Assembly: GCF_010731535.1 (NCBI RefSeq)
Contig: NZ_AP022581.1
Coordinates: 1,931,952 to 1,995,951, forward strand
DNA from: Mycobacterium lacus
Lineage (GTDB): Bacteria; Actinomycetota; Actinomycetes; Mycobacteriales; Mycobacteriaceae
Reading direction: 5' to 3'
Length of the DNA: 64,000 bases
This document shows positions 9,094-17,741 of this stretch, in pieces. The notes under the pieces are model-generated. The model searched no databases and had not been told where the DNA came from. It worked only from the letters and a program-made list of their open reading frames with translations. Position 1 is the first letter of the stretch. Every line of letters begins with the position of its first letter. A program made the translations under genes and the position numbers.

Positions 9094-9483
9094 TCAGTCC
9101 AGATCCACCCGGATGGTCAGCAGGTCGGTACCCATGGTGCGCACGCCCGCGCTGTTCAGCCGGGGTAGGCTCCGCAGCCGCTGCCGCGGGTCATCGTCGG
9201 GCAGCAGATGCGCGGTTCCGGTGCGCCACTTCCCGCCGATACGCACCCGTACGGCGGGATCGGCCTTGATGTTGTGGACATAATCCGAATGCTCGCCATG
9301 CTCGGAGACCATCCAAAAGCTGTTGTCCACCACCTTTCCGCCCACCGCCGTGCGCCGAGGTTGCCCCGACTTGCGCCCGGTGGTTTCGAGCATGGTCACC
9401 GGCAATTGCCGGCCAATCGGATTGACCACTAGCCGTTGCACGCGGTGGATTACCTGCCGTTTCAGTTTTCGAAGGTCGGTCAT
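9094..9483 (-). CDS. Deazaflavin (F420)-dependent nitroreductase-family protein (DDN/DUF385)
   Basis: A 129-residue protein of the split-barrel F420/FMN group. The family signature is seen in LETTGRKSGQPRRTAV, followed by VVDNSFWMVSEHGEHSDYVHNI and DPAVRVRIGGKWRTG. Family members use reduced F420 or store fatty acids, and the prototype Ddn activates pretomanid. ATG at 9483 is preferred because the 25 upstream codons to 9558 are Arg/Pro-rich and overlap the probable divergent promoter of the methyltransferase gene. It heads the minus-strand run with the TfoX-like gene. I do not recall this gene at this place in M. tuberculosis, so it may be accessory. Confidence 0.82.
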   Translation of the reverse strand: MTDLRKLKRQVIHRVQRLVVNPIGRQLPVTMLETTGRKSGQPRRTAVGGKVVDNSFWMVSEHGEHSDYVHNIKADPAVRVRIGGKWRTGTAHLLPDDDPRQRLRSLPRLNSAGVRTMGTDLLTIRVDLD

Positions 9484-9564
9484 ATTCCCGATTCTGCCCC
9501 GTTGCGGCGGCGGTCGGGCGATCCTGTTCCACTGCGGGCGCGCGCCACCGACCGGCACGCCACA

Positions 9565-10242
9565 ATGAGCGGTATGGCAGCTGACCCCGGCAACCGGGTG
9601 GACTCACAACGGCTGCACTGGGACTCCACCTACGCGGCACATCCGGTCATGTACGGTGACCAGCCTTCGGCCGCAGGGGTCTACGCCGCGCAGGTTTTCA
9701 GCGACGTAGGTGCGGGCGACGTGGTCGAGCTTGGCGCCGGTCACGGCCGCGACGCGCTGTTTTTCGCCCGCCACGGTTTCGCGGTGCACGCGCTGGATTT
9801 CAGCGCCACCGGTCTGCAACAACTGCGCGAAGCCGCGCAGGCGTCGGGAATGGCCCAGCGCATCACGACAACCGTGCACGACATGCGCACGCCGCTACCG
9901 CTGCCGGACGCATCGACCGATGCCGTGTTCGCGCACATGCTGCTGTGCATGGCGCTGTCCACCGAGCAGATCCGGGCGGTGGTCGGCGAGGTACGCCGGA
10001 TACTGCGGCCCGGTGGGTTGTTTGTCTACACCGTCCGGCACACCGGCGATGCGCATTACGGCGCCGGCATCGCACACGGCGACGATATCTACGAGCACGG
10101 AGGCTTCGCCGTGCACTTCTTCACCCGCGACTTGGTCACCACCCTGGCGGACGGCTGGACTTTGATCCAGATCCACGACTTCGAGGAAGGCGAGCTGCCC
10201 CGCCGGCTGTGGCGCGTCACGCAGGCGACCGTGCCCCGCTGA
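9565..10242 (+). CDS. SAM-dependent class I methyltransferase
   Basis: A 225-residue protein with the class I methyltransferase signature. VVELGAGHGRDALFFARHGFAV is motif I with its following acidic strand, HDMRTPLPLPDASTDAVFAHMLL is motif II and post-II, and RRILRPGGLFVYTVRH is motif III. This arrangement is typical of TehB/UbiE-like small-molecule methyltransferases. ATG at 9565 is taken over 9436 because the extension reads through the start region of the divergent nitroreductase-like gene. A strong palindrome 120 bp downstream separates it from convergent lldD2. The substrate is unknown. Confidence 0.85.
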   Translation: MSGMAADPGNRVDSQRLHWDSTYAAHPVMYGDQPSAAGVYAAQVFSDVGAGDVVELGAGHGRDALFFARHGFAVHALDFSATGLQQLREAAQASGMAQRITTTVHDMRTPLPLPDASTDAVFAHMLLCMALSTEQIRAVVGEVRRILRPGGLFVYTVRHTGDAHYGAGIAHGDDIYEHGGFAVHFFTRDLVTTLADGWTLIQIHDFEEGELPRRLWRVTQATVPR

Positions 10243-10362
10243 GGCGCCGCTATTTTCAGGCCGCCGCGATAGCCGCCGACCTCGCCGGTTCCAGTGCCGG
10301 TGCGACGATCTCGGCCACGTCGGTCACGGGCTTGACCGTCAGCGCGTCGAGCAGTCTCCTGC

Positions 10363-10420
10363 CGAGCAGACGCAAAAGCACCCTAAAACCCCCGAAATCA
10401 GGTGCTTTTGCGTCTGCTCG
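10363..10420. terminator. Bidirectional terminator-like palindrome between methyltransferase and lldD2
   Basis: Perfect 20-bp arms at 10363-10382 and 10401-10420 enclose an 18-nt A/C-rich loop. It lies between two convergent stop codons (10242 and 10449). The core AGACGCAAAAGCACC resembles the core of the palindrome at 15528-17229 (CAGTCGCAAAAGCGCCC), so both belong to one mycobacterial palindrome type. The role as a bidirectional terminator is inferred from position. Confidence 0.8.
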
Positions 10421-10448
10421 CCCTGGGTGGGTGCCCCTACTCGCCGGA

Positions 10449-11666
10449 CTAACGGAACTGCGTCACGTGCTTGGGCGAAAGCTGCTCGAGGCACGTCACA
10501 CCCAACAGCGCCATGGTCCGGAGCACCCCGCCCGCGAGGATCTCGATCGCACGCGTGACTCCCGCCTCACCGCCGGCCATCAGACCGTAGAGGTAGGCTC
10601 TCCCGACCAGCGTGCAGCGCGCTCCCAGCGCGATCGCGGCCACGATGTCGGCGCCCGACATGATGCCGGTGTCCAGCAAGATCTCGGTGTCCTTGCCGAG
10701 TTCACGCGCTACCGTCGGCAACAGATGGAAGGGCACTGGTGCCCGATCAAGTTGGCGGCCACCATGATTGGACAACACGATGCCATCGACGCCGCGATCG
10801 ACGACGGCGCGGGCGTCGTCAAGTGTCTGGATGCCCTTGACGACGAGCTTGCCCGGCCATTGGGCCTTGATCCAAGCCAGGTCGTCGAAGGTGACGCTCG
10901 GGTCGAACATCGTGTTCAAGTACTCGCCGACGGTGCCCGACCAGCGATCCAGCGTCGCGAACGCCAGCGGCTCGGTGGTCAACAGATCGAACCACCAACG
11001 CGAGTGGCCGACCGCATCGAGCACCGTTCGGAGCGTCAACGCCGGCGGAATCGTCATCCCGTTGCGCACATCGCGCAACCGCGCGCCGGCAACCGGAACG
11101 TCGACGGTGACCAGCATGGTGTCGTAGCCCGCGTCGGCCGCGCGCCTCACCAACGCCGCCGAGCGGTCGCGATCGCGCCACATGTAGAGCTGAAACCATT
11201 TGCGGCCCTGCGGCACAGCGGTGACCACGTCCTCGATCGAGCAGGTGGCCAAGGTGGACAGCGCGAACGGGATCCCGGCCGCGGCCGCCGCCCGTGCGCC
11301 GGCGATCTCACCCTCGGTGTGCATCAACCGGGTAAAGCCGGTCGGCGCAATCCCGAACGGCAATACCACCGGCTGGCCGAGCACGTCCCATCCGGCTGTC
11401 ACGTTAGTGACGTCACGCAAGATCGTCGGGTGAAACTCGATGTCGCGGAAGGCTTGTCGGGCGCGCTTCAGCGACAGCTCGTCGTCGGCGGCGCCGTCGG
11501 TGTAGTCGAAGGCCGCCCTGGGGGTGCGCCGTTTGGCGATGCGTCGCAAGTCGTCGATGGTCAGCGCAGCGTCCAGGCGGCGTTTGGCGCGGTTGAATTG
11601 CGGCCGTTCGAACTGGATCAGCGGCGCCAGGTCTCGGATACTGGGCACTCGTCGTTTGACCGCCAT
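10449..11666 (-). CDS. lldD2: L-lactate dehydrogenase, FMN-dependent (quinone type)
   Basis: A 405-residue alpha-hydroxy-acid oxidase/dehydrogenase that oxidises L-lactate to pyruvate and feeds the respiratory chain. Visible family motifs are the FMN-contacting [14 protein letters not shown], the [10 protein letters not shown] strand, [12 protein letters not shown] with the flavin-contacting Lys, and SNHGGRQLD with the catalytic His and substrate-binding Arg. [10 protein letters not shown] lies near the C-terminus. ATG at 11666 gives MAVKRRVPS, which matches the M. tuberculosis LldD2 N-terminus I recall; ATG at 11684 is possible but would overlap the divergent gene. The 5' ends of lldD2 and the DUF1810 gene are only 18 bp apart, so each promoter must lie inside the neighbour or be very compact. 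Confidence 0.93.
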   Translation of the reverse strand: MAVKRRVPSIRDLAPLIQFERPQFNRAKRRLDAALTIDDLRRIAKRRTPRAAFDYTDGAADDELSLKRARQAFRDIEFHPTILRDVTNVTAGWDVLGQPVVLPFGIAPTGFTRLMHTEGEIAGARAAAAAGIPFALSTLATCSIEDVVTAVPQGRKWFQLYMWRDRDRSAALVRRAADAGYDTMLVTVDVPVAGARLRDVRNGMTIPPALTLRTVLDAVGHSRWWFDLLTTEPLAFATLDRWSGTVGEYLNTMFDPSVTFDDLAWIKAQWPGKLVVKGIQTLDDARAVVDRGVDGIVLSNHGGRQLDRAPVPFHLLPTVARELGKDTEILLDTGIMSGADIVAAIALGARCTLVGRAYLYGLMAGGEAGVTRAIEILAGGVLRTMALLGVTCLEQLSPKHVTQFR

Positions 11667-11684
11667 GTGTGCAACCGTAGTCAT

Positions 11685-12125
11685 GTGACTTCTCCGGCTG
11701 GCGACCCGTTTGACCTGAAGCGATTCGTGGACGCGCAGGCTCCGGTCTACCGCAGCGTCGTCGCCGAACTGCGCACCGGACGAAAGCGCAGCCACTGGAT
11801 GTGGTTTGTCTTCCCGCAGCTGCGGGGGCTGGGCAGCAGTCCGACGGCGGCCCGCTACGGCATCTCCGGGCTGGCGGAAGCCCGCGCCTATCTGCGACAT
11901 GAGCTGCTCGGGCCGCGGCTATCCGAGTGCACCCGGCTGGTAAACCAGGTACCGGACCGCTCGATCGGGCAGATCTTCGGCTCGCCCGACGACCTCAAGC
12001 TGCGCTCGTCGATGACCCTGTTCGCCCGTGCCACCGACGAGAACGCAGACTTCGTCGCGTTGCTCGACAAGTACTACGGCGGCAACGAGGATCCGCTGAC
12101 CGTCGCCCGGCTCACCGACAGATAG
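11685..12125 (+). CDS. DUF1810 family protein (Rv1873-like)
   Basis: A 146-residue DUF1810 protein, a calpastatin-like all-helical fold of unknown function. Motifs are [10 protein letters not shown] at the start, [13 protein letters not shown] near 40, [13 protein letters not shown] and [17 protein letters not shown] at 11685 is the start that gives the expected ~145-residue length and the earliest conserved Phe. It is divergent from lldD2 and convergent with ahpD, 23 bp from its stop. Confidence 0.85.
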   Translation: MTSPAGDPFDLKRFVDAQAPVYRSVVAELRTGRKRSHWMWFVFPQLRGLGSSPTAARYGISGLAEARAYLRHELLGPRLSECTRLVNQVPDRSIGQIFGSPDDLKLRSSMTLFARATDENADFVALLDKYYGGNEDPLTVARLTDR

Positions 12126-12148
12126 GCTGCAGGCTCCGCCAATTAGGA

Positions 12149-12685
12149 TCAGCCCACAGGCGCCAGCGTCTGTGCAGCGGCGATCGCTTGTGCCACACCG
12201 GAAACGATTGCCGCGACCTTCAACGACTCCAGGACGGCCTCACGGCTTATCCCCGCCTCCCGCAACGTGTGCTCGTGGGCGACCATGCAATGCGCGCAGC
12301 CATTGATCGACGACACGGCGAAGCTCCACAGCTCGAAATTGGCCTTGTCCACGCCCGGATTGGCGATGATGTTCATGCGCAATCCGGGACGCAGATCGTC
12401 GTACCTGCCGTCCAGAAATGCGCGACCACGGTAGAACACGTTGTTCATACCCATGATCGACGCGGCTCCCAGCGCCGCGTTGTACGCCTCGGCCGACAGG
12501 TTCTCGGCCGCTTCCGCGCTAATCTCGCCCAGCACGTGCGCATTTCTCGTCGCCGCGGCACTGGCCAGCAGGGTGCCCCACAGCTGCTCCTCGCTCAGCG
12601 CGGCGCTGCGGGTGATCGAACCCAGGTTGAGCTTGAGGTCCTTGGCGTACTCAGGCAGCGTGGCCTTGAGGTTTTCTACACTCAT
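12149..12685 (-). CDS. ahpD: Alkyl hydroperoxidase D
   Basis: A 178-residue AhpD, the thiol partner that links AhpC to the dihydrolipoamide electron supply in mycobacteria and itself has weak peroxidase activity. The catalytic set sits at the M. tuberculosis positions: Glu118, Cys130-x-x-Cys133 and His137 within [12 protein letters not shown]. It is the second gene after ahpC with a 19-bp gap, so the pair is an operon read away from oxyR. From memory, M. tuberculosis carries ahpC-ahpD near Rv2428-2429 and not at this locus. Confidence 0.96.
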   Translation of the reverse strand: MSVENLKATLPEYAKDLKLNLGSITRSAALSEEQLWGTLLASAAATRNAHVLGEISAEAAENLSAEAYNAALGAASIMGMNNVFYRGRAFLDGRYDDLRPGLRMNIIANPGVDKANFELWSFAVSSINGCAHCMVAHEHTLREAGISREAVLESLKVAAIVSGVAQAIAAAQTLAPVG

Positions 12686-12704
12686 CGCATTCTCCGATCG
12701 GGTG

Positions 12705-13292
12705 TCAGGCGGAAGCCTTCAACAGTTCACCGGCGTTGAGCGTCGGGTCGCCCTTGCGCCAGTTGCAGGCACACAGCTCGTCGGACTGCAAGGCATCCAG
12801 GACCCGCAGCACCTCGTCGACGTTGCGCCCTACGGATCCGGCGGTCGCCGAGACGAATTGGATCTCGTTGTTGGGATCAACGATGAAGGTCACCCGGTCC
12901 GCGACGCCGTCGGCGTTGAGCACTCCGGTGGCTCCGACGAGTTCCCGCTTGATGTCGGAGAGCATCGGGAAGGGCACTTTCTTGAGGTCCTCGTGTTGCG
13001 CACGCCACTGGAAGTGCACGAATTCGCTGTCGATCGAGACGCCAAGGATCTGCGCGTCGCGGTCCTCGAATTCGTCGTTCAGCTTGCCGAACGCGGCAAT
13101 CTCGGTCGGGCACACGAAGGTGAAGTCCTTCGGCCAGAAGAACACCACCCGCCACTTTCCCGGGTGGTCATCGCTCGAGATGGTGGTGAAGTAGTCACCG
13201 GGTTGCTGGGCGTCGACCTCGGAGAGGTCGCCGCCGATCAGTGCGGTCAAACGGTAGGCGGGAAACTGCTCACCAATTGTCAGCAGAGACAT
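12705..13292 (-). CDS. ahpC: Alkyl hydroperoxide reductase C (peroxiredoxin)
   Basis: A 195-residue two-Cys peroxiredoxin reducing peroxides and peroxynitrite. Peroxidatic Cys61 lies in [12 protein letters not shown], and resolving Cys174 and Cys176 lie in ELCACNW, matching the three-Cys mycobacterial enzyme. The start ATG is 103 bp from that of divergent oxyR. The gap between them contains an OxyR-type palindrome, so peroxide-inducible control is expected. AhpD is encoded immediately downstream. Confidence 0.97.
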   Translation of the reverse strand: MSLLTIGEQFPAYRLTALIGGDLSEVDAQQPGDYFTTISSDDHPGKWRVVFFWPKDFTFVCPTEIAAFGKLNDEFEDRDAQILGVSIDSEFVHFQWRAQHEDLKKVPFPMLSDIKRELVGATGVLNADGVADRVTFIVDPNNEIQFVSATAGSVGRNVDEVLRVLDALQSDELCACNWRKGDPTLNAGELLKASA

Positions 13293-13395
13293 GGCGCTCC
13301 TTATCTGGATTTATTCAAGATTAGTCTCGTCTGACACCATGTTGCCGCGCGACCGGTGTGAAGTAAAGGTGATATATCACACTATACTCATAGGT
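13293..13395. promoter_or_regulatory. ahpC-oxyR divergent control region with OxyR-type operator
   Basis: The gap holds the 12-bp palindrome GTGATATATCAC at 13369-13380, followed by an AT-rich CACTATACTCATAG that leads into the oxyR start. A T-N11-A dyad of this form is the LysR/OxyR signature, and the mycobacterial oxyR-ahpC spacer is known to carry such a site. The palindrome lies 16 bp from the oxyR ATG and 77 bp from the ahpC ATG, which suits autorepression of oxyR and activation of ahpC. Confidence 0.85.
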
Positions 13396-14403
13396 ATGCC
13401 CGATAAGAGTTTTCACCCGACCTTGGCCGGGCTGCGGGCGTTCGTCGCGGTGGCGGAGAAGCGCCATTTCGGCAGTGCGGCAGCAACTCTCGGCGTGAGT
13501 CAATCGACGCTATCGCAAGCTTTGGCCGCGCTCGAAGCCGGCCTCGGCACCAACCTCGTCGAGCGGTCCACGCGTCGGGTCCGCGTGACGACCGAAGGTG
13601 CGCAACTGCTGCCGCTCGCCCAAGCCGTGCTCGAGGCGGCGAGCGCATTCACCAGCGCCGCCGTGGGGGCGTCCGATCCGCTGCAGGGCAGCATGCGGTT
13701 GGGCTTGATTCCCACCGTGGCTCCCTACGTGCTGCCCACCGTGTTGGCGGGACTGAAGCGCCGGCTGCCCGTGCTGACGGTGCGCGTCGTGGAAGACCAA
13801 ACCGAACGCCTCCTGGCGGCCTTACGCGAAGGAACGCTGGACGCGGCGCTGATCGCATTGCCCGCCGAATCGCCCGGGATCACCGAGATTGCGATCTACG
13901 AGGAGGATTTCGTGCTGGCGCTGCCCCCCGGACATCCGCTGACCGGCAAGCGTCGGGTGCCCGCCGCGGCGTTGGCGGACTTGCCGCTGCTCTTGCTGGA
14001 CGAGGGCCACTGCTTGCGCGATCAGGCCCTGGACATCTGCGAGAAGGCCGGCGTGCGGGCCGAACTTGCCGACACCCGGGCAGCGTCGCTGGCCACCGCC
14101 GTCCAATGTGTGACGGGCGGATTGGGGGTGACGCTGATACCGGAGAGCGCGGTGCCCGTCGAGGCCGCCCGCAGCCGGGTCGGCCTCGCGCGGTTTGCCG
14201 CACCCCGCCCCGGACGACGGATCGGCCTGGTGTTTCGGTCTTCCAGTCGTCGCGATGCGTCCTATCGGCGGCTCGCCGGGATCATCGGAGAATTGGTCTC
14301 CGATAAACAGCCGGTACGCCTGGTCAAACAGCAGGCGGGCCAGACACTAAGTTCGGCCCATGGAGAAGGTAATCGCCGTGCTCATGCGCCCCGAGCCGGA
14401 TGA
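13396..14403 (+). CDS. oxyR: Peroxide-sensing LysR-type regulator OxyR, apparently intact
   Basis: A 335-residue LysR protein. A winged HTH occupies residues 5-65, including [23 protein letters not shown]. The C-terminal sensor domain has Cys206 and Cys215 in [17 protein letters not shown], with the same nine-residue spacing as the redox pair Cys199/Cys208 of E. coli OxyR. No frameshift or stop is seen, unlike the inactivated oxyR of the M. tuberculosis complex. ATG at 13396 is used because earlier codons of the open frame lie inside the operator. The last 44 bases overlap the next gene. Loss of this regulator is linked to isoniazid hypersensitivity in the tubercle bacilli, so an intact copy is phenotypically relevant. 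Confidence 0.93.
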   Translation: MPDKSFHPTLAGLRAFVAVAEKRHFGSAAATLGVSQSTLSQALAALEAGLGTNLVERSTRRVRVTTEGAQLLPLAQAVLEAASAFTSAAVGASDPLQGSMRLGLIPTVAPYVLPTVLAGLKRRLPVLTVRVVEDQTERLLAALREGTLDAALIALPAESPGITEIAIYEEDFVLALPPGHPLTGKRRVPAAALADLPLLLLDEGHCLRDQALDICEKAGVRAELADTRAASLATAVQCVTGGLGVTLIPESAVPVEAARSRVGLARFAAPRPGRRIGLVFRSSSRRDASYRRLAGIIGELVSDKQPVRLVKQQAGQTLSSAHGEGNRRAHAPRAG

Positions 14404-15061
14404 CGCTTGGTGCGCCCGCCAACGAGGGCCGGTCGCCGACGCGCTCTTGGGGCTGGGTGTTCCCGGGCTCTCGGTCAACGTCCGGGACAGTGCGGTGCGT
14501 CACTCTCTGATGACGCTGACGACGCTGGACCCGCCGGTCGCCGCCGTCGTGAGCCTGTGGACCCAGCAATGCTACGGCGCCCAGACGGCGGCGGCGCTGC
14601 GCCTGCTGGCCCAGGAATGCGAGCAACTCGGCGCGTACGTGGTGACCGAGTCGGTTCCGATGCGTGCGCCCGCACTCGAGTCGGGCTCTCGCACACCGGG
14701 TTTGGCTAACATCGCACTATTGCGCCGGCCCGCCGGCCTGGACCAGGAGACGTGGCTGAACCGTTGGCAACGCGACCATACGACGGTGGCCCTCGAGACG
14801 CAGGCGACGTTCGGCTACACCCAAAACTGGGTGGTACGGACCCTGACGCCCGGCGCACCGGGAATCGCGGGCATCGTCGAAGAGTTGTTCCCGGCGGAGG
14901 CGATCACCGATGTGAAGGCGTTCTTCGGGGCCGCCGACGAGAACGACCTGCGGCACCGGCTTGGCCGGATGGTCTCCAGCACAACCGCATTCGGCGCGAA
15001 CGAGAACATCGACACCGTGCCGACTAGTCGCTACGTATTCAGAACACCATTCCGGGATTGA
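14360..15061 (+). CDS. EthD-domain-like protein (Rv1874-like)
   Basis: A 233-residue protein with an EthD/dimeric alpha-beta-barrel look. The second half contains [20 protein letters not shown], typical of EthD domains, followed by [25 protein letters not shown]. No enzymatic residues are obvious. The start overlaps the oxyR end by 44 bp, and the next gene follows after 9 bp, so it is probably co-transcribed with the split-barrel protein downstream. The order is as in Rv1874-Rv1875, whereas the oxyR module upstream is not found there in M. tuberculosis as I recall. Confidence 0.78.
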   Translation: MEKVIAVLMRPEPDDAWCARQRGPVADALLGLGVPGLSVNVRDSAVRHSLMTLTTLDPPVAAVVSLWTQQCYGAQTAAALRLLAQECEQLGAYVVTESVPMRAPALESGSRTPGLANIALLRRPAGLDQETWLNRWQRDHTTVALETQATFGYTQNWVVRTLTPGAPGIAGIVEELFPAEAITDVKAFFGAADENDLRHRLGRMVSSTTAFGANENIDTVPTSRYVFRTPFRD

Positions 15062-15070
15062 GGACCTCAC

Positions 15071-15523
15071 ATGACAACACTGAAAGACGCCGTGGCTCTG
15101 GCGGCGGCAGAAAGCGGTCTCGCCGTGGTCTCTACCGTCCGCGCCGACGGCACCGTGCAGGCTTCGCTGGTCAACGTCGGCCTGCTGCCGCACCCGGCGG
15201 GCGGCCAACCGGTCCTGGGCTTTACCACGTATGGCAAGGTCAAACTCGCCAACCTGCGGGCGCGGCCGCAACTGGCCGTCACGTTCAAGAACGGCTGGCA
15301 ATGGGCGACGGTCGAGGGCCGCGCGGAGCTGGCCGGCCCCGATGATCCGCAGGCCTGGCTGGGCCCAGACTTTCATGCCGACCGCTTGCGGCTGCTGCTG
15401 CGCGAGGTGTTCACCGCAGCGGGCGGCACCCACGACAACTGGCCGGAGTACGACCGGGTGATGGCCGCCGAGCGGCGTGCCGTGGTGCTGATCGAGCCCA
15501 CCCGCGTCTACAGCAACGGCTAG
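15071..15523 (+). CDS. Pyridoxamine 5'-phosphate oxidase-like split-barrel (F420/FMN-binding) protein (Rv1875-like)
   Basis: A 150-residue flavin/deazaflavin reductase split barrel. Typical elements are GLAVVSTVRADGTVQASLVN, FTTYGKVKLANLRARPQLAVTF and WQWATVEGRAEL. Members of this mycobacterial group bind F420 or FMN, and the substrate is not predictable. It is 9 bp downstream of the EthD-like gene and ends 4 bp before a long palindrome arm that was later split by an ISL3 element. Confidence 0.83.
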   Translation: MTTLKDAVALAAAESGLAVVSTVRADGTVQASLVNVGLLPHPAGGQPVLGFTTYGKVKLANLRARPQLAVTFKNGWQWATVEGRAELAGPDDPQAWLGPDFHADRLRLLLREVFTAAGGTHDNWPEYDRVMAAERRAVVLIEPTRVYSNG

Positions 15524-15567
15524 CCCGGCGAACAGTCGCAAAAGCGCCCGAAAAGCACGCTTTTCGG

Positions 15568-17201
15568 GGCTCTTCTGACAGTTCCGTGGGTGGATAGCAG
15601 CGAAGTAGGGGCGCACGCCGTTGTGGCTTAAGGTTTCTGGCTTGTGAAGGGTCCGAAACCAAAGGAGCCAGCAACGACGTGCGCAATGTGAGGCTATGGC
15701 GTGCGCTGCTTGGTGTCGACCGCCGCACGGTAATCGAGGACATCGAGTTCGCTGAAGACGGCGATGGCGCGGAGTTGGTGGTGGCGCGGGTGCGCTCGCG
15801 CAGCGGTATGTCGGGCCGCTGTGGCCGCTGTCAACGCAAGGCGCCCTGGTATGACCGGGGTGAGGGACCGCGGCGGTGGCGGGGCTTGGACTTGGGCACG
15901 ATCCGGGTGTTTTTTGGAGGCCGAGGCGCCGCGGGTGAATTGCCCCGCCCATGGGCCGACCGTGGTGATGGTGCCGTGGGCGCGTCACCATGCTGGACAC
16001 ACGTTTGCCTTTGATGACACGGTGGCCTGGCTGGCGGTGGCCTGCTCGAAAACCGCGGTGTGCGAACTGATGCGAATCGCCTGGCGCACCGTGGGGGCAG
16101 TCGTGGCCCGGGGTGTGGGCCGACACCGAAAAGACCGTCGATCGGTTCGCCAATCTGCGTCGTATCGGCATTGACGAGATTGCCTACAAACGCCACCACA
16201 AGTATTTGACGGTGGTGGTCGACCACGACAGCGGCCACCTGATCTGGGCCGCGCCCGGACGCGACACCGCCACCCTGCGGCGCTTCTTCGACGCGCTGGG
16301 TGCCGACCGGGCCGCGCAGATCACCCATGTGTCCGCCGATGCGGCGGACTGGATCGCCGACGTCGTCGCCGAGCGTTGCCCGGCCGCGATCCGTTGCGCC
16401 GATCCGTTTCACGTGGTGGCCTGGGCCACCGAGGCCCTGGACGCCGAGCGGCGCCGGGCCTGGAATGACGCGCGGACGCTGGCGCGTACCGAGGCCAAAT
16501 GGGGCCGTGGCCGGCCCGCCAAGAACACCGCGCCGCGGCCGGGTCATGAGCGGGCACGGCGGCTCAAGGGTGCCCGCTATGCGCTGTGGAAAAACCCCGA
16601 AGACCTCAGCGAACGTCAAACCGCCAAACTGGCCTGGATCGCCAAGACCGATCCCCGGCTATACCGTGCCTATCTGCTCAAAGAGGGCCTACGGCACGTG
16701 TTTTCGGTCAAGGGCGAGGAAGGCAAACAGGCCCTGGACCGGTGGATCTCCTGGGCGCGGCGCTGCCGCATCCCGGTATTCGTCGAGCTGGCCGGCCGCA
16801 TCGTGCGCCACCGCCAGGCCATCGACGCCGCCCTCGACCACGGCCTGTCCCAGGGACTGATCGAATCCACCAACACCAAAATCCGGGTCCTGACCCGCGT
16901 CGCGTTCGGGTTTCACAACCCCGCCGCACTGATCGCGCTGGCCATGCTCGCCCTCGGCGGCCACCGCCCCACACTGCCCGGCCGCGGCTAACACCCCACC
17001 AGGGCACCCCTGGCGGGCCCCTTCCGCAGCGTCGCCGATTCTGCGCCACCCGCGCGTCGGTGTCCATGTCGTTCCGCCTCGCTGCGCTCGGGGGGCTCCA
17101 CATGGACACCTCCCACGCAGGCAGCGCCAACGAGCAACTATCGCGGAAGGGAGCAAGAAGAAACTTCCAACCCATCAACCCACGGATAGGTCAGGAGCAC
17201 C
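15568..17201 (+). mobile_element. ISL3-family insertion sequence, 1634 bp, with 8-bp target duplication
   Basis: Terminal inverted repeats match at 20 of 28 positions: left GGCTCTTCTGACAG..., right complement GGTGCTCCTGACC..., both continuing into CCGTGGGT. The element is flanked by CTTTTCGG on both sides (15560-15567 and 17202-17209), the 8-bp duplication length typical of ISL3. The single transposase gene is broken by two one-base insertions. The exact target copies suggest insertion without later rearrangement. Confidence 0.93.
15679..16991 (+). pseudogene. ISL3-family transposase, two frameshifts
   Basis: Three consecutive frames together give a complete ISL3 transposase. Frame one covers the N-terminus with a zinc-finger-like GRCGRCQRKAPWYD. 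Frame two carries VNCPAHGPTVVMVPWARHHAGHTF. Frame three holds the DDE domain, including RIGIDEIAYKRHHKYLTVVVDH, ADPFHVVAWA and the closing SQGLIESTNTKIRVLTRVAFGF. The first shift is an extra T in a run of six T near 15910. The second is an extra G in a run of four near 16109. Both lie in homopolymers, so either real decay or base-calling error is possible. Confidence 0.88.
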
Positions 17202-17259
17202 CTTTTCGGGCGCTTTTGCGACTGTTCGCCGGGAGGTTGGCTCTCAGCACACGCCCTCG

Positions 17260-17457
17260 CTAGCGCGACGGGGCGGGTTCGAGTTGTGCTGGGACGAGTC
17301 GGGATGCGGCGATGATCGCCCGGAGTGTGCGACGGCAACGCCCGCAGTCGCCGCCGGCCCCGCACATGGCGGCAATCTCTTTGGATGTCGATGCGCCACG
17401 CGCGACGGCCTCGGAGACGGTCTGGCTGGTGGCCCCGACACACAGGCATACATACAT
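17260..17457 (-). CDS. bfd: Bacterioferritin-associated ferredoxin-like [2Fe-2S] protein (Bfd)
   Basis: A 65-residue BFD-like protein. MYVCLCVGAT supplies Cys4 and Cys6, and MCGAGGDCGRCRR supplies the C-terminal Cys pair, the classical four-Cys layout for a [2Fe-2S] cluster. Bfd docks on bacterioferritin and reduces its iron core so that iron can be released. Tandem IdeR-type boxes lie 85-127 bp upstream. The partner gene bfrA is now 3.2 kb away, separated by a PE_PGRS gene. The stop lies 30 bp from the right arm of the split palindrome. Confidence 0.88.
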   Translation of the reverse strand: MYVCLCVGATSQTVSEAVARGASTSKEIAAMCGAGGDCGRCRRTLRAIIAASRLVPAQLEPAPSR

Positions 17458-17541
17458 CAGCCAACCCCCGCCGCGCGCTCACGTATCGCATCCCGCGTCG
17501 TCGGGACGGCCGGCTGCGGCGCCCAATAAACCGGACCCATG

Positions 17542-17584
17542 TTAGTGGAGTCTAACCTAAGTAGGTTAGCGGAGTCTAACCTAA
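17542..17584. promoter_or_regulatory. Tandem IdeR (iron) boxes
   Basis: Two 19-bp sites in direct repeat with a 24-bp period: TTAGTGGAGTCTAACCTAA at 17542-17560 and TTAGCGGAGTCTAACCTAA at 17566-17584. Each matches 15 of 19 positions of the mycobacterial iron-box consensus TTAGGTTAGGCTAACCTAA. They sit between divergent bfd and the PE_PGRS gene. In M. tuberculosis IdeR with iron activates bfrA through paired boxes in its promoter. No comparable box is visible directly upstream of bfrA in this window. Confidence 0.87.
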
Positions 17585-17741
17585 GCCTCCGGCTCATCCC
17601 GGTAGCCGCCAGTTGCAGTCGTTTTCTCGGAATCCGTTGGTATCTGTCGATGTAACCGTCGGATGTCGTGGCCGGATCGCGATATTCTCGGTGCGAATCA
17701 TGTCCGTACTCGTGATGTGTTTGCGCTGAGGGGAGGCCGTG

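Larger units (their letters stand above)
15528..17229. repeat. 28-bp perfect palindrome split by an ISL3-family element
   Basis: The left arm is 15528-15555 with a 4-nt loop CACG at 15556-15559. The right arm is 17202-17229, whose first 8 bases are also the target duplication copy at 15560-15567. Removing the element and one duplication copy restores arms that are exact reverse complements over 28 bp. The site lies between convergent genes (split-barrel protein stop 15523 and bfd stop 17260), so it was a bidirectional terminator-like hairpin before insertion. Confidence 0.9.

Noticed and set aside
15528..17584. CRISPR-like array or prophage attachment site near the repeats
   Set aside because: The repeats are a split palindrome and two iron boxes; no spacers, integrase or tRNA target are present.
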